64,000 nt of DNA from Legionella bononiensis (GTDB taxonomy: Bacteria; Pseudomonadota; Gammaproteobacteria; Legionellales; Legionellaceae): NCBI RefSeq assembly GCF_016786215.1, contig NZ_JADOBG010000017.1, positions 1 to 64,000 of the forward strand, in the 5' to 3' direction. Below are positions 9,240-18,211 of the stretch, piece by piece; position 1 is the stretch's first letter; each line of letters begins with the position of its first letter. The translations under genes and the position numbers were made by a program. Below the pieces are notes generated by a model, which saw nothing but the letters and a program-made list of their open reading frames with translations, ran no database searches and was not told where the DNA came from.

Positions 9240-9266
9240 CCAGGCATGTCACCCATGCCTGGTTTT
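9240..9266 (+). terminator. Intercistronic hairpin between bufA and bufB
   Basis: CCAGGCATG (9240-9248) and CATGCCTGG (9254-9262) form a perfect 9-bp stem with a 5-base loop, followed by TTTTA. It sits in the 72-bp gap between the precursor and its modifying enzyme. A leaky terminator or a 3' stabilising hairpin here would give more precursor than enzyme. Confidence 0.75.
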
Positions 9267-9286
9267 ACCCATTCTAAAGGGAATAT

Positions 9287-10150
9287 ATGGAATTATCAGA
9301 ACTTATCAACATTCCCAAAATGCCTTTCCTGGGGTTTGGATTAGGGTTACGTCCCAATTATTATGAAGAAATCTTATCTCGTAAACCTGATTTGGATTGG
9401 TTCGAAATATTAACTGAAAATTACTTGGTTCCCGGTGGTAAGCCTTTGTATTATCTTGATAAAATACGCCAAGATTATTCTATAGTAATGCATGGCGTCT
9501 CTCTGTCTTTGGGAAGCAGTGACGTGCTTGATATGGACTATCTGCATCAATTAAAAAATCTGGCAAATCGTATTGAACCTGTCTGGATCTCGGATCATTT
9601 GTGTTGGACTGGAGTCGATAACCTTAATGTACATGATTTGCTCCCTGTTCCTTATACGGATGAGGCAATAAATCATATTGTTTCTCGAATTCAGCAAATA
9701 CAAGAGTTTTTGGGACGAGCCATATTAATAGAAAACGTCTCCAGTTATCTTACATTCAAGCAATCTGAAATGACCGAATGGGCATTTTTATCTGAAATAG
9801 TTAAAAAATCGGGTTGTTATATTTTATTGGACGTAAACAATATTTATGTCAGTTCAGTGAATCATCAATTTAACCCTCTGGATTATATACATTCTGTTCC
9901 CGCAGACCGTGTCGCGCAAATTCATTTAGCAGGTCATTCCAATCATGGAGATTACATCATTGATACGCATGATGCTCCGGTTATTCAACCCGTTTGGGAT
10001 TTGTATGCTGATACGATTCAAAGATTAGGGCCTGTTTCTACCATGATTGAACGGGATGATAATATGCCTCCTTTTGATGAACTTTTAAATGAACTGGATC
10101 ATGCCAGGCTCATTGTGGAACAGGTCTTAGTAGAGGAGGTTCCTGCATGA
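9287..10150 (+). CDS. bufB: DUF692 / MNIO-family peptide-modifying iron oxidase
   Basis: A 287-residue protein of the DUF692 (MNIO, multinuclear non-heme iron oxidase) family, the family of MbnB. It is predicted to oxidise cysteines of the neighbouring precursor. Conserved metal-site segments are visible: MHGVSLSLGS near residue 66, WISDHLCW near 101, ENVSSYL near 150, LLDVNNIYVS near 185, IHLAGHS near 215, DTHD near 228 and MIERDDN near 253. It is cytoplasmic, as expected for an enzyme acting before export. AAAGGG precedes the ATG, and its end overlaps the next gene by four bases. Confidence 0.93.
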   Translation: MELSELINIPKMPFLGFGLGLRPNYYEEILSRKPDLDWFEILTENYLVPGGKPLYYLDKIRQDYSIVMHGVSLSLGSSDVLDMDYLHQLKNLANRIEPVWISDHLCWTGVDNLNVHDLLPVPYTDEAINHIVSRIQQIQEFLGRAILIENVSSYLTFKQSEMTEWAFLSEIVKKSGCYILLDVNNIYVSSVNHQFNPLDYIHSVPADRVAQIHLAGHSNHGDYIIDTHDAPVIQPVWDLYADTIQRLGPVSTMIERDDNMPPFDELLNELDHARLIVEQVLVEEVPA

Positions 10151-10932
10151 CGGAACTTCTCAATTTACAGAGTCAATTTCAAAAATTTTTGTTAACAGGT
10201 CATTCTGATATTAAAAATTCCATTGAACAAACGGAACGAGTTTTAATTGATACTCGTCTTGGAATTTATCGTGATGCGTATAAATTGAGATTGATTGAGA
10301 GTTTAACAACGAGTTATCCCGCATTACATGCTTATTTAGGCACTGAGGAATTTAATAAACTCTGCAGCAGTTATATCGATGCTCATCCTTCAACCTATCG
10401 CTCCATCAGATGGTATGGTGATGCTTTAGCCGATTTCGTACAACATTACTACGATAAACCCTATGCTTATCTGGCTGAGCTTGCCGATTTTGAATGGAAA
10501 ATGACTCTGGCGTTTGATGCGGCTGATGATCAGGTTTTAAGGATTCAGGATATGGGCAATGTCCCCGCTGAATCCTGGGCAGGGTTGCAGTTTACGCTTC
10601 ATCCATCAGTACAGCGATTGAATTATTTTTGGAATGCAATTCCTGTTTGGCACACTCTAATCAACGATCAGGATTTGCCTGAGTGGAATAAAAGCGCTAA
10701 TGCAGTGTCATGGGTAGTTTGGCGAACACAGGACTATCTGATTCAATATTACAGTCTATCTGAAGAGGAGGCCTGGGCTTTAGACGCGGTGCGCCAGGGT
10801 TTATCATTCGGAGAACTTTGTGAAGGATTGTGTCATTGGGTTGCAGTAGATGAAGTAGGGATGAGAGCGGCTTCATTTTTAAAAAGCTGGATTCAAAACG
10901 GAATTTTGTCCCATTTATTAAGTTCAGATTAG
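10147..10932 (+). CDS. bufC: DUF2063 bufferin partner protein
   Basis: A 261-residue DUF2063-family protein. In MNIO clusters it is thought to recruit the precursor leader and present it to the oxidase. N-terminal features of the family are visible: LQSQFQKFLLTG at the start, then RLGIYRDAYKLRL and SYPALHAYLG. The ATG overlaps the bufB stop as ATGA and has a strong GAGGAGG site inside bufB, so translation is coupled. No further transport or regulatory gene follows, so the cluster looks like just these three genes. Confidence 0.9.
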   Translation: MTELLNLQSQFQKFLLTGHSDIKNSIEQTERVLIDTRLGIYRDAYKLRLIESLTTSYPALHAYLGTEEFNKLCSSYIDAHPSTYRSIRWYGDALADFVQHYYDKPYAYLAELADFEWKMTLAFDAADDQVLRIQDMGNVPAESWAGLQFTLHPSVQRLNYFWNAIPVWHTLINDQDLPEWNKSANAVSWVVWRTQDYLIQYYSLSEEEAWALDAVRQGLSFGELCEGLCHWVAVDEVGMRAASFLKSWIQNGILSHLLSSD

Positions 10933-11059
10933 ATTCTGTTCGCGAACTCAAAGTGTTTCAAAGTGTGGGTTGTATTTTTGCGAAATCATCTTTGACAAGG
11001 TACACTCACATATCATTCTCCTTCAAATTAAAAAGCAATTTAAAACATAAGGATATGTC

Positions 11060-12433
11060 ATGTTGAAGTCTAGAGAAGTTCATTCCATTGAAGATGCAAA
11101 ACGCATTGTTGAAGAAAGACAACTGACTCATGTCAAAGTAGGGATATTTGATATTGATGGAGTAATGCTTGGAAAGTATTTGAGTCGTGAAAAGTTTTTT
11201 TCCGCTCTGGAACATGGTTTTGCTTTTTGTGATGTCATTTTAGGCTGGGACTCAAAAGACAAACTGTATGATAACGTACAATACACTGGATGGCATACGG
11301 GTTATCCTGATGCGCATGTTCGTATTATCCCATCGACTTGCCGCGATATCGTCTTCGAAGACAATCAATTGTTGTTTATGGCAGAGTTTGACCAACAGGC
11401 CGAATCAATTTGTCCTCGTGCCGTATTAAGACGTGTTATTAAAAAGGCAGAAGACATGGGCTTTGATGCTTATGCAGCCCTTGAATATGAATTTTTTGTC
11501 TTTGATGAGACACCTGAAAGTGTTCGTGCCAAAGGCTATCGAAATTTAAAACCGATTACTCCGGATAATTTTGGCTATTCAATTATTCGCAATACAGTTC
11601 ATGCCGAGTTTTATCATCAAATACTCGATATGGCGCAACGAATGGATTTTTCAATTGAGGGACTGCATACGGAAACAGGCCCTGGAGTTCTTGAAGCCGC
11701 AATAGCCGTAGATTTGGCTGAAGCAGCAGGAGATAAAGCCGCGCTGTTTAAAACATTTATGAAAATTCTTGCCCAACGCAATAATAAAATGGCAACCTTT
11801 ATGGCCAAGTGGTCTCCTAATTATCCAGGGCAGAGTGGTCACATTCATCTCTCCTTAAGGAACAGAGAAGGTGGTCAATCGGCTTTTTATGATCCGGCTA
11901 CTGTTCACACTATGAGTAGAACCCAGCGCCATTTTCTCGCAGGCCAACAAAAATTAATGCCTGAATTATTGGCTATGTTTTCACCCACTGTGAACAGTTA
12001 TTCGCGATTAATTCCAGGCTTCTGGGCTCCTACAGACGCAACCTGGGGGGTAGAGAACAGAACTACAGCCTTACGGGTTATTCCAGGAAGCGATAAATCC
12101 CAACGTATTGAATATCGATTAGGTTCAGCGGATGCTAATCCATATCTGGCTCTGGCCGCTGCAATTGGTTCAGGATTGTATGGCATAGAACAGGAATTGG
12201 AACCAGAACCTGAAATCAAGGGGAATTCTTATGAACAGACCCATAATAAAGAATTGGCTTTACCTCGAACATTATGGGAAGCGGCTCAAAATTTGCGTTA
12301 TTCAAATGCAGCAGGCCAGTTATTTGGAAGGGAATTTGTTGAGCACTTTGCAGCAACCAGAGAATGGGAAGAACGTGAATTCAGGAAACATATAACGGAT
12401 TGGGAATTAGACCGCTATTTTGAAATTATTTAA
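11060..12433 (+). CDS. Glutamine-synthetase-like gamma-glutamyl ligase (PuuA/GlnA-type)
   Basis: A 457-residue member of the glutamine synthetase superfamily, closer to PuuA/GlnA3-type ligases than to the housekeeping enzyme. Catalytic-core motifs are present: ALEYEFFVF (near residue 140), HTETGPGVLEAAI (near 202), SGHIHLSL (near 258) and RIEYRLGSADANPYLA (near 352). It would join glutamate to an amine using ATP in the cytoplasm. It leads an operon with an aldehyde dehydrogenase, an alcohol dehydrogenase and a class I amidotransferase, which points to catabolism of an amine through gamma-glutamyl intermediates rather than ammonia assimilation. AAGGA precedes the ATG. Confidence 0.85.
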   Translation: MLKSREVHSIEDAKRIVEERQLTHVKVGIFDIDGVMLGKYLSREKFFSALEHGFAFCDVILGWDSKDKLYDNVQYTGWHTGYPDAHVRIIPSTCRDIVFEDNQLLFMAEFDQQAESICPRAVLRRVIKKAEDMGFDAYAALEYEFFVFDETPESVRAKGYRNLKPITPDNFGYSIIRNTVHAEFYHQILDMAQRMDFSIEGLHTETGPGVLEAAIAVDLAEAAGDKAALFKTFMKILAQRNNKMATFMAKWSPNYPGQSGHIHLSLRNREGGQSAFYDPATVHTMSRTQRHFLAGQQKLMPELLAMFSPTVNSYSRLIPGFWAPTDATWGVENRTTALRVIPGSDKSQRIEYRLGSADANPYLALAAAIGSGLYGIEQELEPEPEIKGNSYEQTHNKELALPRTLWEAAQNLRYSNAAGQLFGREFVEHFAATREWEEREFRKHITDWELDRYFEII

Positions 12434-12458
12434 CCGAATTCAGGTGTAATTTAATCGA

Positions 12459-13868
12459 ATGACAATTGGACTAAAAATGACTGAAATTTTGAGAACTTAT
12501 TCGCCTATAGATAACTCACTCTATGTTGAACGATCCTATGCAGATCAACAGGACATGGAACAGGCTTTAATTAAGGCACATTCAGCACAACAACTATGGT
12601 GTCGTTCATCCTTGGCGGAACGTGAAGAGTACTGTAATGCCGCTGTGGATGTGCTGGTTGCAGAGAAGGAGGCTATAGCCGAAGAACTGTGCTGGCAAAT
12701 GGGACGGCCTATCCGTTACGCTCAAGGAGAAATTAAGGGATTGGAGGAGCGGGCACGTTATATGATTGCTGCTGCGCAATCCGCACTGGCTCCCATAGAG
12801 TTACCTGAAAAAACAGGTTTTATCCGTTATATTAAAAGAGAACCATTAGGCGTTGTTTTTGTCATTGCCCCCTGGAATTATCCTTTTCTCACCGCGGTAA
12901 ATGCAATCATTCCTGCCATAATGGCGGGTAATGCCGTGATCTTGAAACATTCCGCGCAAACACCCTTAGTAGCAGAGCGTTTTGATGACGCATTTAAAAA
13001 AGCTCGTCTGCCACAAGGAGTATTTCAATTTTTGCATCTTACTCATTCTGATACAGAACATTTAATTCAATCCGAGCTGATACATTCAATTGCCTTTACT
13101 GGTTCCGTAGCCGGCGGTGAAATGGTGGAGCGTGCGGTCGCTGGTCGCTTCATTAACGTGGGCCTTGAATTAGGAGGCAAAGATCCTGCATACATTCGTG
13201 CTGACGCGAATCTGGATCATGCAGTGGAAACTGCGATAGATGGGGCATTTTTTAACTCAGGTCAATCCTGTTGCGGTATAGAGCGTATTTATGTGCATCA
13301 AGACGTCTATGAAGAATTCGTCAATAAAGCAGTACATCTGGTGAATCAATACCAATTAGGGCGCTCTGATGATCCGGCAACGACCTTAGGTCCTCTGGTT
13401 CGTGCTGAAGCGGCTGATTTTGTACGCAATCAAATTCAGGAAGCTATAGAGCAAGGCGCCGTGGCTCATGTTAACAGCGCTGATTTTAAAATGGATAAAC
13501 CCGGAACACCCTATATGGCGCCGCAGATTTTGACTCAGGTGAACCACAGTATGCGTATTATGACAGAGGAGACTTTCGGTCCTGCAGTAGGGATAATGTC
13601 CGTTAAGAATGATGAAGAAGCAATACGTTTAATGAATGACAGTTCTTTTGGCTTAACAGCGGCAGTATTCACCACGGATATTAAACAGGGAATTCACATA
13701 GGTGAACAATTACATACAGGTACTTTTTTCATCAATCGCTGCGACTACCTGGATCCCGCTTTAGCCTGGACTGGAGTGAAGAATTCCGGGCGAGGATGCA
13801 CCTTGTCAGCTGTAGGTTATGAGCATATGACTCGTCCTAAATCCTTTCATATAAAAACCAGTATTTAA
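12459..13868 (+). CDS. NAD(P)-dependent aldehyde dehydrogenase
   Basis: A 469-residue aldehyde dehydrogenase. The Rossmann-side motif APWNYPF is near residue 138, the general-base glutamate lies in GLELGGKDP (near 240) and the catalytic cysteine in NSGQSCCG (near 270). Residues EETFGP near 370 are also typical. It would oxidise an aldehyde, perhaps a gamma-glutamylated one, to the acid. It lies 25 bp after the ligase gene. ATG 12477 in the same frame is an alternative start; neither has a strong ribosome site. Confidence 0.92.
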   Translation: MTIGLKMTEILRTYSPIDNSLYVERSYADQQDMEQALIKAHSAQQLWCRSSLAEREEYCNAAVDVLVAEKEAIAEELCWQMGRPIRYAQGEIKGLEERARYMIAAAQSALAPIELPEKTGFIRYIKREPLGVVFVIAPWNYPFLTAVNAIIPAIMAGNAVILKHSAQTPLVAERFDDAFKKARLPQGVFQFLHLTHSDTEHLIQSELIHSIAFTGSVAGGEMVERAVAGRFINVGLELGGKDPAYIRADANLDHAVETAIDGAFFNSGQSCCGIERIYVHQDVYEEFVNKAVHLVNQYQLGRSDDPATTLGPLVRAEAADFVRNQIQEAIEQGAVAHVNSADFKMDKPGTPYMAPQILTQVNHSMRIMTEETFGPAVGIMSVKNDEEAIRLMNDSSFGLTAAVFTTDIKQGIHIGEQLHTGTFFINRCDYLDPALAWTGVKNSGRGCTLSAVGYEHMTRPKSFHIKTSI

Positions 13869-13890
13869 AAGTAACAAGGAATCCATTTTT

Positions 13891-15051
13891 ATGAATAATC
13901 AATCGTTAACCGCTAACTGGAATTATCCAACCCGGGTTCGTGTTGGTCCTGGGCGAATTCAGGAGCTGGCCAGCGCTTGTAAAGAATTAGGCATGAACGC
14001 GCCATTATTGGTTACAGATCCGGGTCTTGCTGCCACATTAATGGTAGCGAACATCATGCAAATATGTCGCGCTGCTGATTTGCATGTTGGTGTTTTTAGT
14101 CAGATTAAAGCAAATCCAACTGGCGAACAGGTTATGGCTGGGGTTAATGCATACCACTTAGGTCAGCATGATGGAGTCATTGCATTGGGTGGTGGTTCAG
14201 GTCTTGATGCGGCCAAGGCAATTGCCTTAATGGTTGGTCAAAATCGGCCACTCTGGGATTTTGAAGATGTGGGTGATAATTGGAAGCGTGTTCAGGTTTC
14301 TACCATGGCTCCTGTTGTTGCCGTACCTACGACTGCGGGAACTGGCTCAGAGGTAGGACGAGCATCAGTTATAACCGATACAGAACAACAGATTAAAAAG
14401 ATTATCTTTCATCCTGGCATGCTGCCAGAGATTGTCATTATGGATCCTGAGTTAACCCTGGGTTTACCTCCATCCCTTACAGCGGCTACAGGGATGGACG
14501 CTTTATCACATTGTCTCGAAGCGTATTGTGCCACTTATTATCATCCCATGGCTGAAGGAATTGCTATGGAAGGGGTGCGCTTAATCAAGGAATATTTGAT
14601 AAGAGCGTATCAAAATGGCAATGATTTGGAAGCTAGAACGAATATGTTAGTGGCTTCTGCGATGGGTGCTACCGCGTTTCAAAGAGGTTTGGGTGCCATG
14701 CATGCGCTTGCTCATCCTTTAGGCGCATTATATGACGCTCATCACGGACGACTTAATGCCATCCTGATGCCTTATGTTTTGATGGCCAATCGTCCAGCCA
14801 TTGAGGGTAAAATAATTCGTATGGCCAATTATTTGTCTATAGCGAATGGGTTCGACGGGTTTATGGACTGGATTTTTCAAATGCGGTTGGAGTTGGGAAT
14901 TGAACACACTCTATCTCAGATAGGTATCGATGACGCTCAATTGGATCGTGTAGCACGAATGGCTACAGAAGATGCGGCTGCTGGTTCCAATCCCATTCTG
15001 TTTGATCAGGAACAATATAGGGCTATTCTGGAAGAAGCTAAGGGAGCGTAA
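13891..15051 (+). CDS. Iron-containing alcohol dehydrogenase
   Basis: A 386-residue group III (Fe-dependent) alcohol dehydrogenase. NAD-binding GGGSGLDAAKA lies near residue 106, TTAGTGSEVGR near 148, and the metal ligands in MDALSHCLEAY (near 207) and HALAHPLGALYDAHHG (near 277). It would oxidise a primary alcohol to the aldehyde handled by the dehydrogenase upstream, or run in reverse. Its presence in place of the FAD amine oxidase (PuuB) of the putrescine pathway suggests the substrate carries a hydroxyl group. AAGGA precedes the ATG, and its TAA overlaps the next ATG. Confidence 0.92.
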   Translation: MNNQSLTANWNYPTRVRVGPGRIQELASACKELGMNAPLLVTDPGLAATLMVANIMQICRAADLHVGVFSQIKANPTGEQVMAGVNAYHLGQHDGVIALGGGSGLDAAKAIALMVGQNRPLWDFEDVGDNWKRVQVSTMAPVVAVPTTAGTGSEVGRASVITDTEQQIKKIIFHPGMLPEIVIMDPELTLGLPPSLTAATGMDALSHCLEAYCATYYHPMAEGIAMEGVRLIKEYLIRAYQNGNDLEARTNMLVASAMGATAFQRGLGAMHALAHPLGALYDAHHGRLNAILMPYVLMANRPAIEGKIIRMANYLSIANGFDGFMDWIFQMRLELGIEHTLSQIGIDDAQLDRVARMATEDAAAGSNPILFDQEQYRAILEEAKGA

Positions 15052-15755
15052 TGAAAATAGGTATTCTTAAATGTGACAGGGTGAGTGATGTCTTTGTTGA
15101 ACGGCATGGACAGTATCCAGAGATGTTTGCCAATCTTTTGCGTCCTGTAGATCCCAATATTGAATTTATAGTTTTTGATGCAGAGAATGAAGTGCTGCCC
15201 TCTGATATTCATGCAGTGGATGCTTATCTTATTACCGGCAGTCGTCATGGTGTGAATGATGGATATCCATGGATAGCTCAACTTGAAGAATTCATTCGTA
15301 CTGTGCATGCAGCTCAAAAGAAGGTTATTGGCATTTGTTTTGGTCATCAGCTGATTGCCAAAGCCTTGGGAGGGAAAGTAATCAAATCACCCAAAGGCTG
15401 GGGAGTTGGTATGTCTCAAAATCAAATTGTGCAACAAAAAGATTGGATGAACCCGTTTAAAAATGAATTTAATATCCTGGTCAGTCATCAAGATCAGGTC
15501 GTGGCGTTACCTCAGGGAGCTCAGGTTCTGGCTGGAAGCGATTTTTGCCCAAATTATCTGATGCAAATCGGAACCCATTTTTTTTCAATTCAAGGCCATC
15601 CCGAGTTCACTAAAGACTATTCGCGCGACTTGATGATTTCTCGAGAAGATGCTGTTGATCAGCACCAATTTGCCCAAGGAATTAAATCATTGGAGTTACA
15701 TGAAGACGACGCCCTGATTGCTCAATGGATCATCAATTTTATACGAGCTGTTTGA
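15051..15755 (+). CDS. Class I glutamine amidotransferase-like hydrolase
   Basis: A 234-residue class I glutamine amidotransferase domain standing alone (GMP-synthase-like). The nucleophile elbow is GICFGHQ (cysteine near residue 98) and the His/Glu pair is in GHPEF near 184. With no synthase partner, it most likely hydrolyses a gamma-glutamyl bond and releases glutamate at the end of the pathway, a role like that of PuuD though from a different branch. AAGGGAG lies in the end of the upstream gene; the ATG shares one base with that gene's stop. Confidence 0.85.
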   Translation: MKIGILKCDRVSDVFVERHGQYPEMFANLLRPVDPNIEFIVFDAENEVLPSDIHAVDAYLITGSRHGVNDGYPWIAQLEEFIRTVHAAQKKVIGICFGHQLIAKALGGKVIKSPKGWGVGMSQNQIVQQKDWMNPFKNEFNILVSHQDQVVALPQGAQVLAGSDFCPNYLMQIGTHFFSIQGHPEFTKDYSRDLMISREDAVDQHQFAQGIKSLELHEDDALIAQWIINFIRAV

Positions 15756-15851
15756 GGTTTGCTCATACACCGATTCATTGACTATTTTATGATCTTGGAG
15801 GATAATATATAGCCATGTAATTGGGTTTTAGAGCATTTCTTGGGGTAGTTT

Positions 15852-18134
15852 ATGAGTAAAGTAATTGAGGCTACGGGTGATGGAGCCTGTTTATTTAATG
15901 CTCTGGCAATAGGGCTGGGTGTTGAAATAATAAGCGGTCGATTGGACGTTAAAAAAGACACGCCTGGATATCAACGATTCCTGCACGACTTTGCTCGACA
16001 TCATCCTCAATTTAGACCCCAAACCTGGGATAATTTAAAAAAATGGCTGAGCTACTATAATAACTCCAGAGATTGGGAACTTATATTAGCCCCGGTCCTG
16101 TTCAAATTAAATCAACAATATCAGGAAAAACTGGAACATGACGTTTTAAATGAACTGACCAATTTTATTCGAGATAATAAAGAATCTATTGTTGGTCAAG
16201 TCGCACCTCATTATATGGATTATAGTAAATGTTCTAAAATAGATAATTTGAATTTAAAAGACAAGCAGACACTGATTAAAGAACTTATTCCATTAATTAG
16301 GGATTGGGATCAAACTCAGGATTTTAGCACCATTAAAAGTTTGGTAAGCCAGAAGGCTGGTTTTTATTTGGATTTATTGAAGCAATTAATCATGGCAGAT
16401 CCCAATGCCTTTCAAAGAGGTTACAGCTGCCCAGAATTAAAAGGGATGACTGATGCTTTATCTTTACAGTTGATCGAAAATGGCTTGGAACATCCTTCTG
16501 ATGAACTTATTCAAATCAGATTACAAAACAAAGAGCAGCATTGGAATGTATTGTGCAACGAATCTGACTATGAAAGGGTGATTCAATTCGGTTCACAAAA
16601 ATTAGGCATGACTTCATTGGAGGCCTTTCAAGGAGTAAAACCCGTTGATGCACCAAGTGAACTGCAATTGACTTTGGATGATCAAGAGAACGTCGAGGAC
16701 GTTCAACTCCACTCAGAAGAAGTTGATAATCCCGGTGCTGGAGATTGTGCTTTTTATGCCTTCGCGATTGGATTAATTAATATTATTCAGGAAGAAAACA
16801 GTTATAAAAGCAAACTCATGTTTGATCGTTTGGTTGCCTATGATGAGTCCTTGCGAGATCAATTCGATGCAATTATTAATTTTAACGTGGATTTGCCTAA
16901 TAATGAATTATTGGATCAATTACAAACCACTTTAAGATTAGTCGATTATCATTATCGTCTCAATGAATTAAAAGAAGCCTGTGCCAATCCTAAAGATGAT
17001 TATGCTCAATTAGTGGCAAACAGTAATTTTATCAATTTTGCCGCGCTGTATTACAATGATCCTCAAGATATCGATCCTCATTACAACGAATTTGCCAATT
17101 CAGACATCATTCAAATAGTTCTTGCCGATATTGATCGTTCACAGGTATTAGAAAATTATGAGCATTTGACTTTAGTACCATTATTTTTAACCCTGATGTA
17201 CGGTGAAGAGGTTGTTCCGACCTCAATAACAAAAGATACACTTCCCAGTTCAACTTCACCGATTATTGATTGCATGAGTAATATTACCCAGCAAGCGTAT
17301 TGGGGAACTCATTTGGATCTGGATTATTTGGCAAGAGCCTTTGAGGTTAATCTTCATATTTATGAAAACGCTCATCCAATTCAAGAGTTTCATGATGTAC
17401 CGGAGCGTCATACAATTACCCTAAGGAATCAGAATAATGCTCATTGGGTGACTGAAGTTACAAGCGCCAAGAAAGCGAACACGGAACTTGCCAACGTTTC
17501 GCCGAAATTGAAATCGGAACAATTACGACATGAAGCAATCACTGATAAAGGGTTTAATGCCGTGAATCCTGATCAAAGTCCAGCTACGGTTTCACCTAGT
17601 CCACAATCTGTTGTACCTTCCGTTCCACCAGTAGTAACCGATACTCCCTCTCGTCCAGAGTCAAGCAGTTCCTCTGGATCTGAAAAAGCGCATCATCCTG
17701 TACAATCTATAAAAAAGAGAGAGAGTTCATCTGCTTTAAAACCAGAAGAAAGTGATGAAAACAAATTAGTTCGTTTAAAACAATGTATCGCTAATGCCAC
17801 AATAGCCTATACAGAATACAGTGAAAAAAATTGTTATTTTTCGTTCTTTCATCGACATGGTAGTGCCGGTCGAGCACGAGCACGTCAGTTCAATGAAGAG
17901 TTTGCCAACGTAGGCAATTATACTGATGCGAAGAGAATGTTGGTTAATTATTTGAAAGACAGTAAAAATGGTAATACTTATGACCATTCGTATAGAACCA
18001 TGCTGCTCAATGAACTGCAGATGGACAGACCCAAGGCCTCTCTGCAGAATACTTCCAAACAGTTTAATACGCTGTTGAAAACCTTAATCACTACTTTAAA
18101 TGTGACACCTCTGAGTACTACGAATAGAAGATAA
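15852..18134 (+). CDS. Tandem OTU-like cysteine peptidase, effector candidate
   Basis: A 760-residue protein with two OTU-like active-site sets. The first is ATGDGACLFNALA with Cys13 and, 217 residues later, QNKEQHWNVL with His230. The second is NPGAGDCAFYAFA with Cys299 and RNQNNAHWVTEV with His531. The spacing and the similar NxxxxHW strands suggest a duplicated domain with a large inserted helical lobe, as in the known Legionella OTU deubiquitinases (LotA also has two). A Ser/Pro-rich linker (about 560-615) leads to a C-terminal module with FFHRHGSAGRARARQF that resembles tail segments of other Legionella effectors, from memory. No signal peptide. Deubiquitinase activity is inferred. Confidence 0.75.
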   Translation: MSKVIEATGDGACLFNALAIGLGVEIISGRLDVKKDTPGYQRFLHDFARHHPQFRPQTWDNLKKWLSYYNNSRDWELILAPVLFKLNQQYQEKLEHDVLNELTNFIRDNKESIVGQVAPHYMDYSKCSKIDNLNLKDKQTLIKELIPLIRDWDQTQDFSTIKSLVSQKAGFYLDLLKQLIMADPNAFQRGYSCPELKGMTDALSLQLIENGLEHPSDELIQIRLQNKEQHWNVLCNESDYERVIQFGSQKLGMTSLEAFQGVKPVDAPSELQLTLDDQENVEDVQLHSEEVDNPGAGDCAFYAFAIGLINIIQEENSYKSKLMFDRLVAYDESLRDQFDAIINFNVDLPNNELLDQLQTTLRLVDYHYRLNELKEACANPKDDYAQLVANSNFINFAALYYNDPQDIDPHYNEFANSDIIQIVLADIDRSQVLENYEHLTLVPLFLTLMYGEEVVPTSITKDTLPSSTSPIIDCMSNITQQAYWGTHLDLDYLARAFEVNLHIYENAHPIQEFHDVPERHTITLRNQNNAHWVTEVTSAKKANTELANVSPKLKSEQLRHEAITDKGFNAVNPDQSPATVSPSPQSVVPSVPPVVTDTPSRPESSSSSGSEKAHHPVQSIKKRESSSALKPEESDENKLVRLKQCIANATIAYTEYSEKNCYFSFFHRHGSAGRARARQFNEEFANVGNYTDAKRMLVNYLKDSKNGNTYDHSYRTMLLNELQMDRPKASLQNTSKQFNTLLKTLITTLNVTPLSTTNRR

Positions 18135-18162
18135 CTGTTCGGATGTTTTAAGCGTTACAATT

Positions 18163-18193
18163 AACCCGGGTTTGAATTGTTAGAGCCCGGGTT
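18163..18193. terminator. Bidirectional terminator-like hairpin
   Basis: AACCCGGG (18163-18170) pairs with CCCGGGTT (18186-18193) around a 15-base loop, in the 77-bp gap between two convergent genes. The perfect 8-bp GC-rich stem suits termination from both sides, although a long U-run is lacking. Confidence 0.6.
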
Positions 18194-18211
18194 GTGTATG
18201 TGAGAGTTTCA

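Noticed and set aside
11060-12433. Housekeeping glutamine synthetase glnA
   Set aside because: The operon with dehydrogenases and an amidotransferase, and the absence of nitrogen-regulation genes such as glnB or ntrBC, fit a gamma-glutamyl ligase better.
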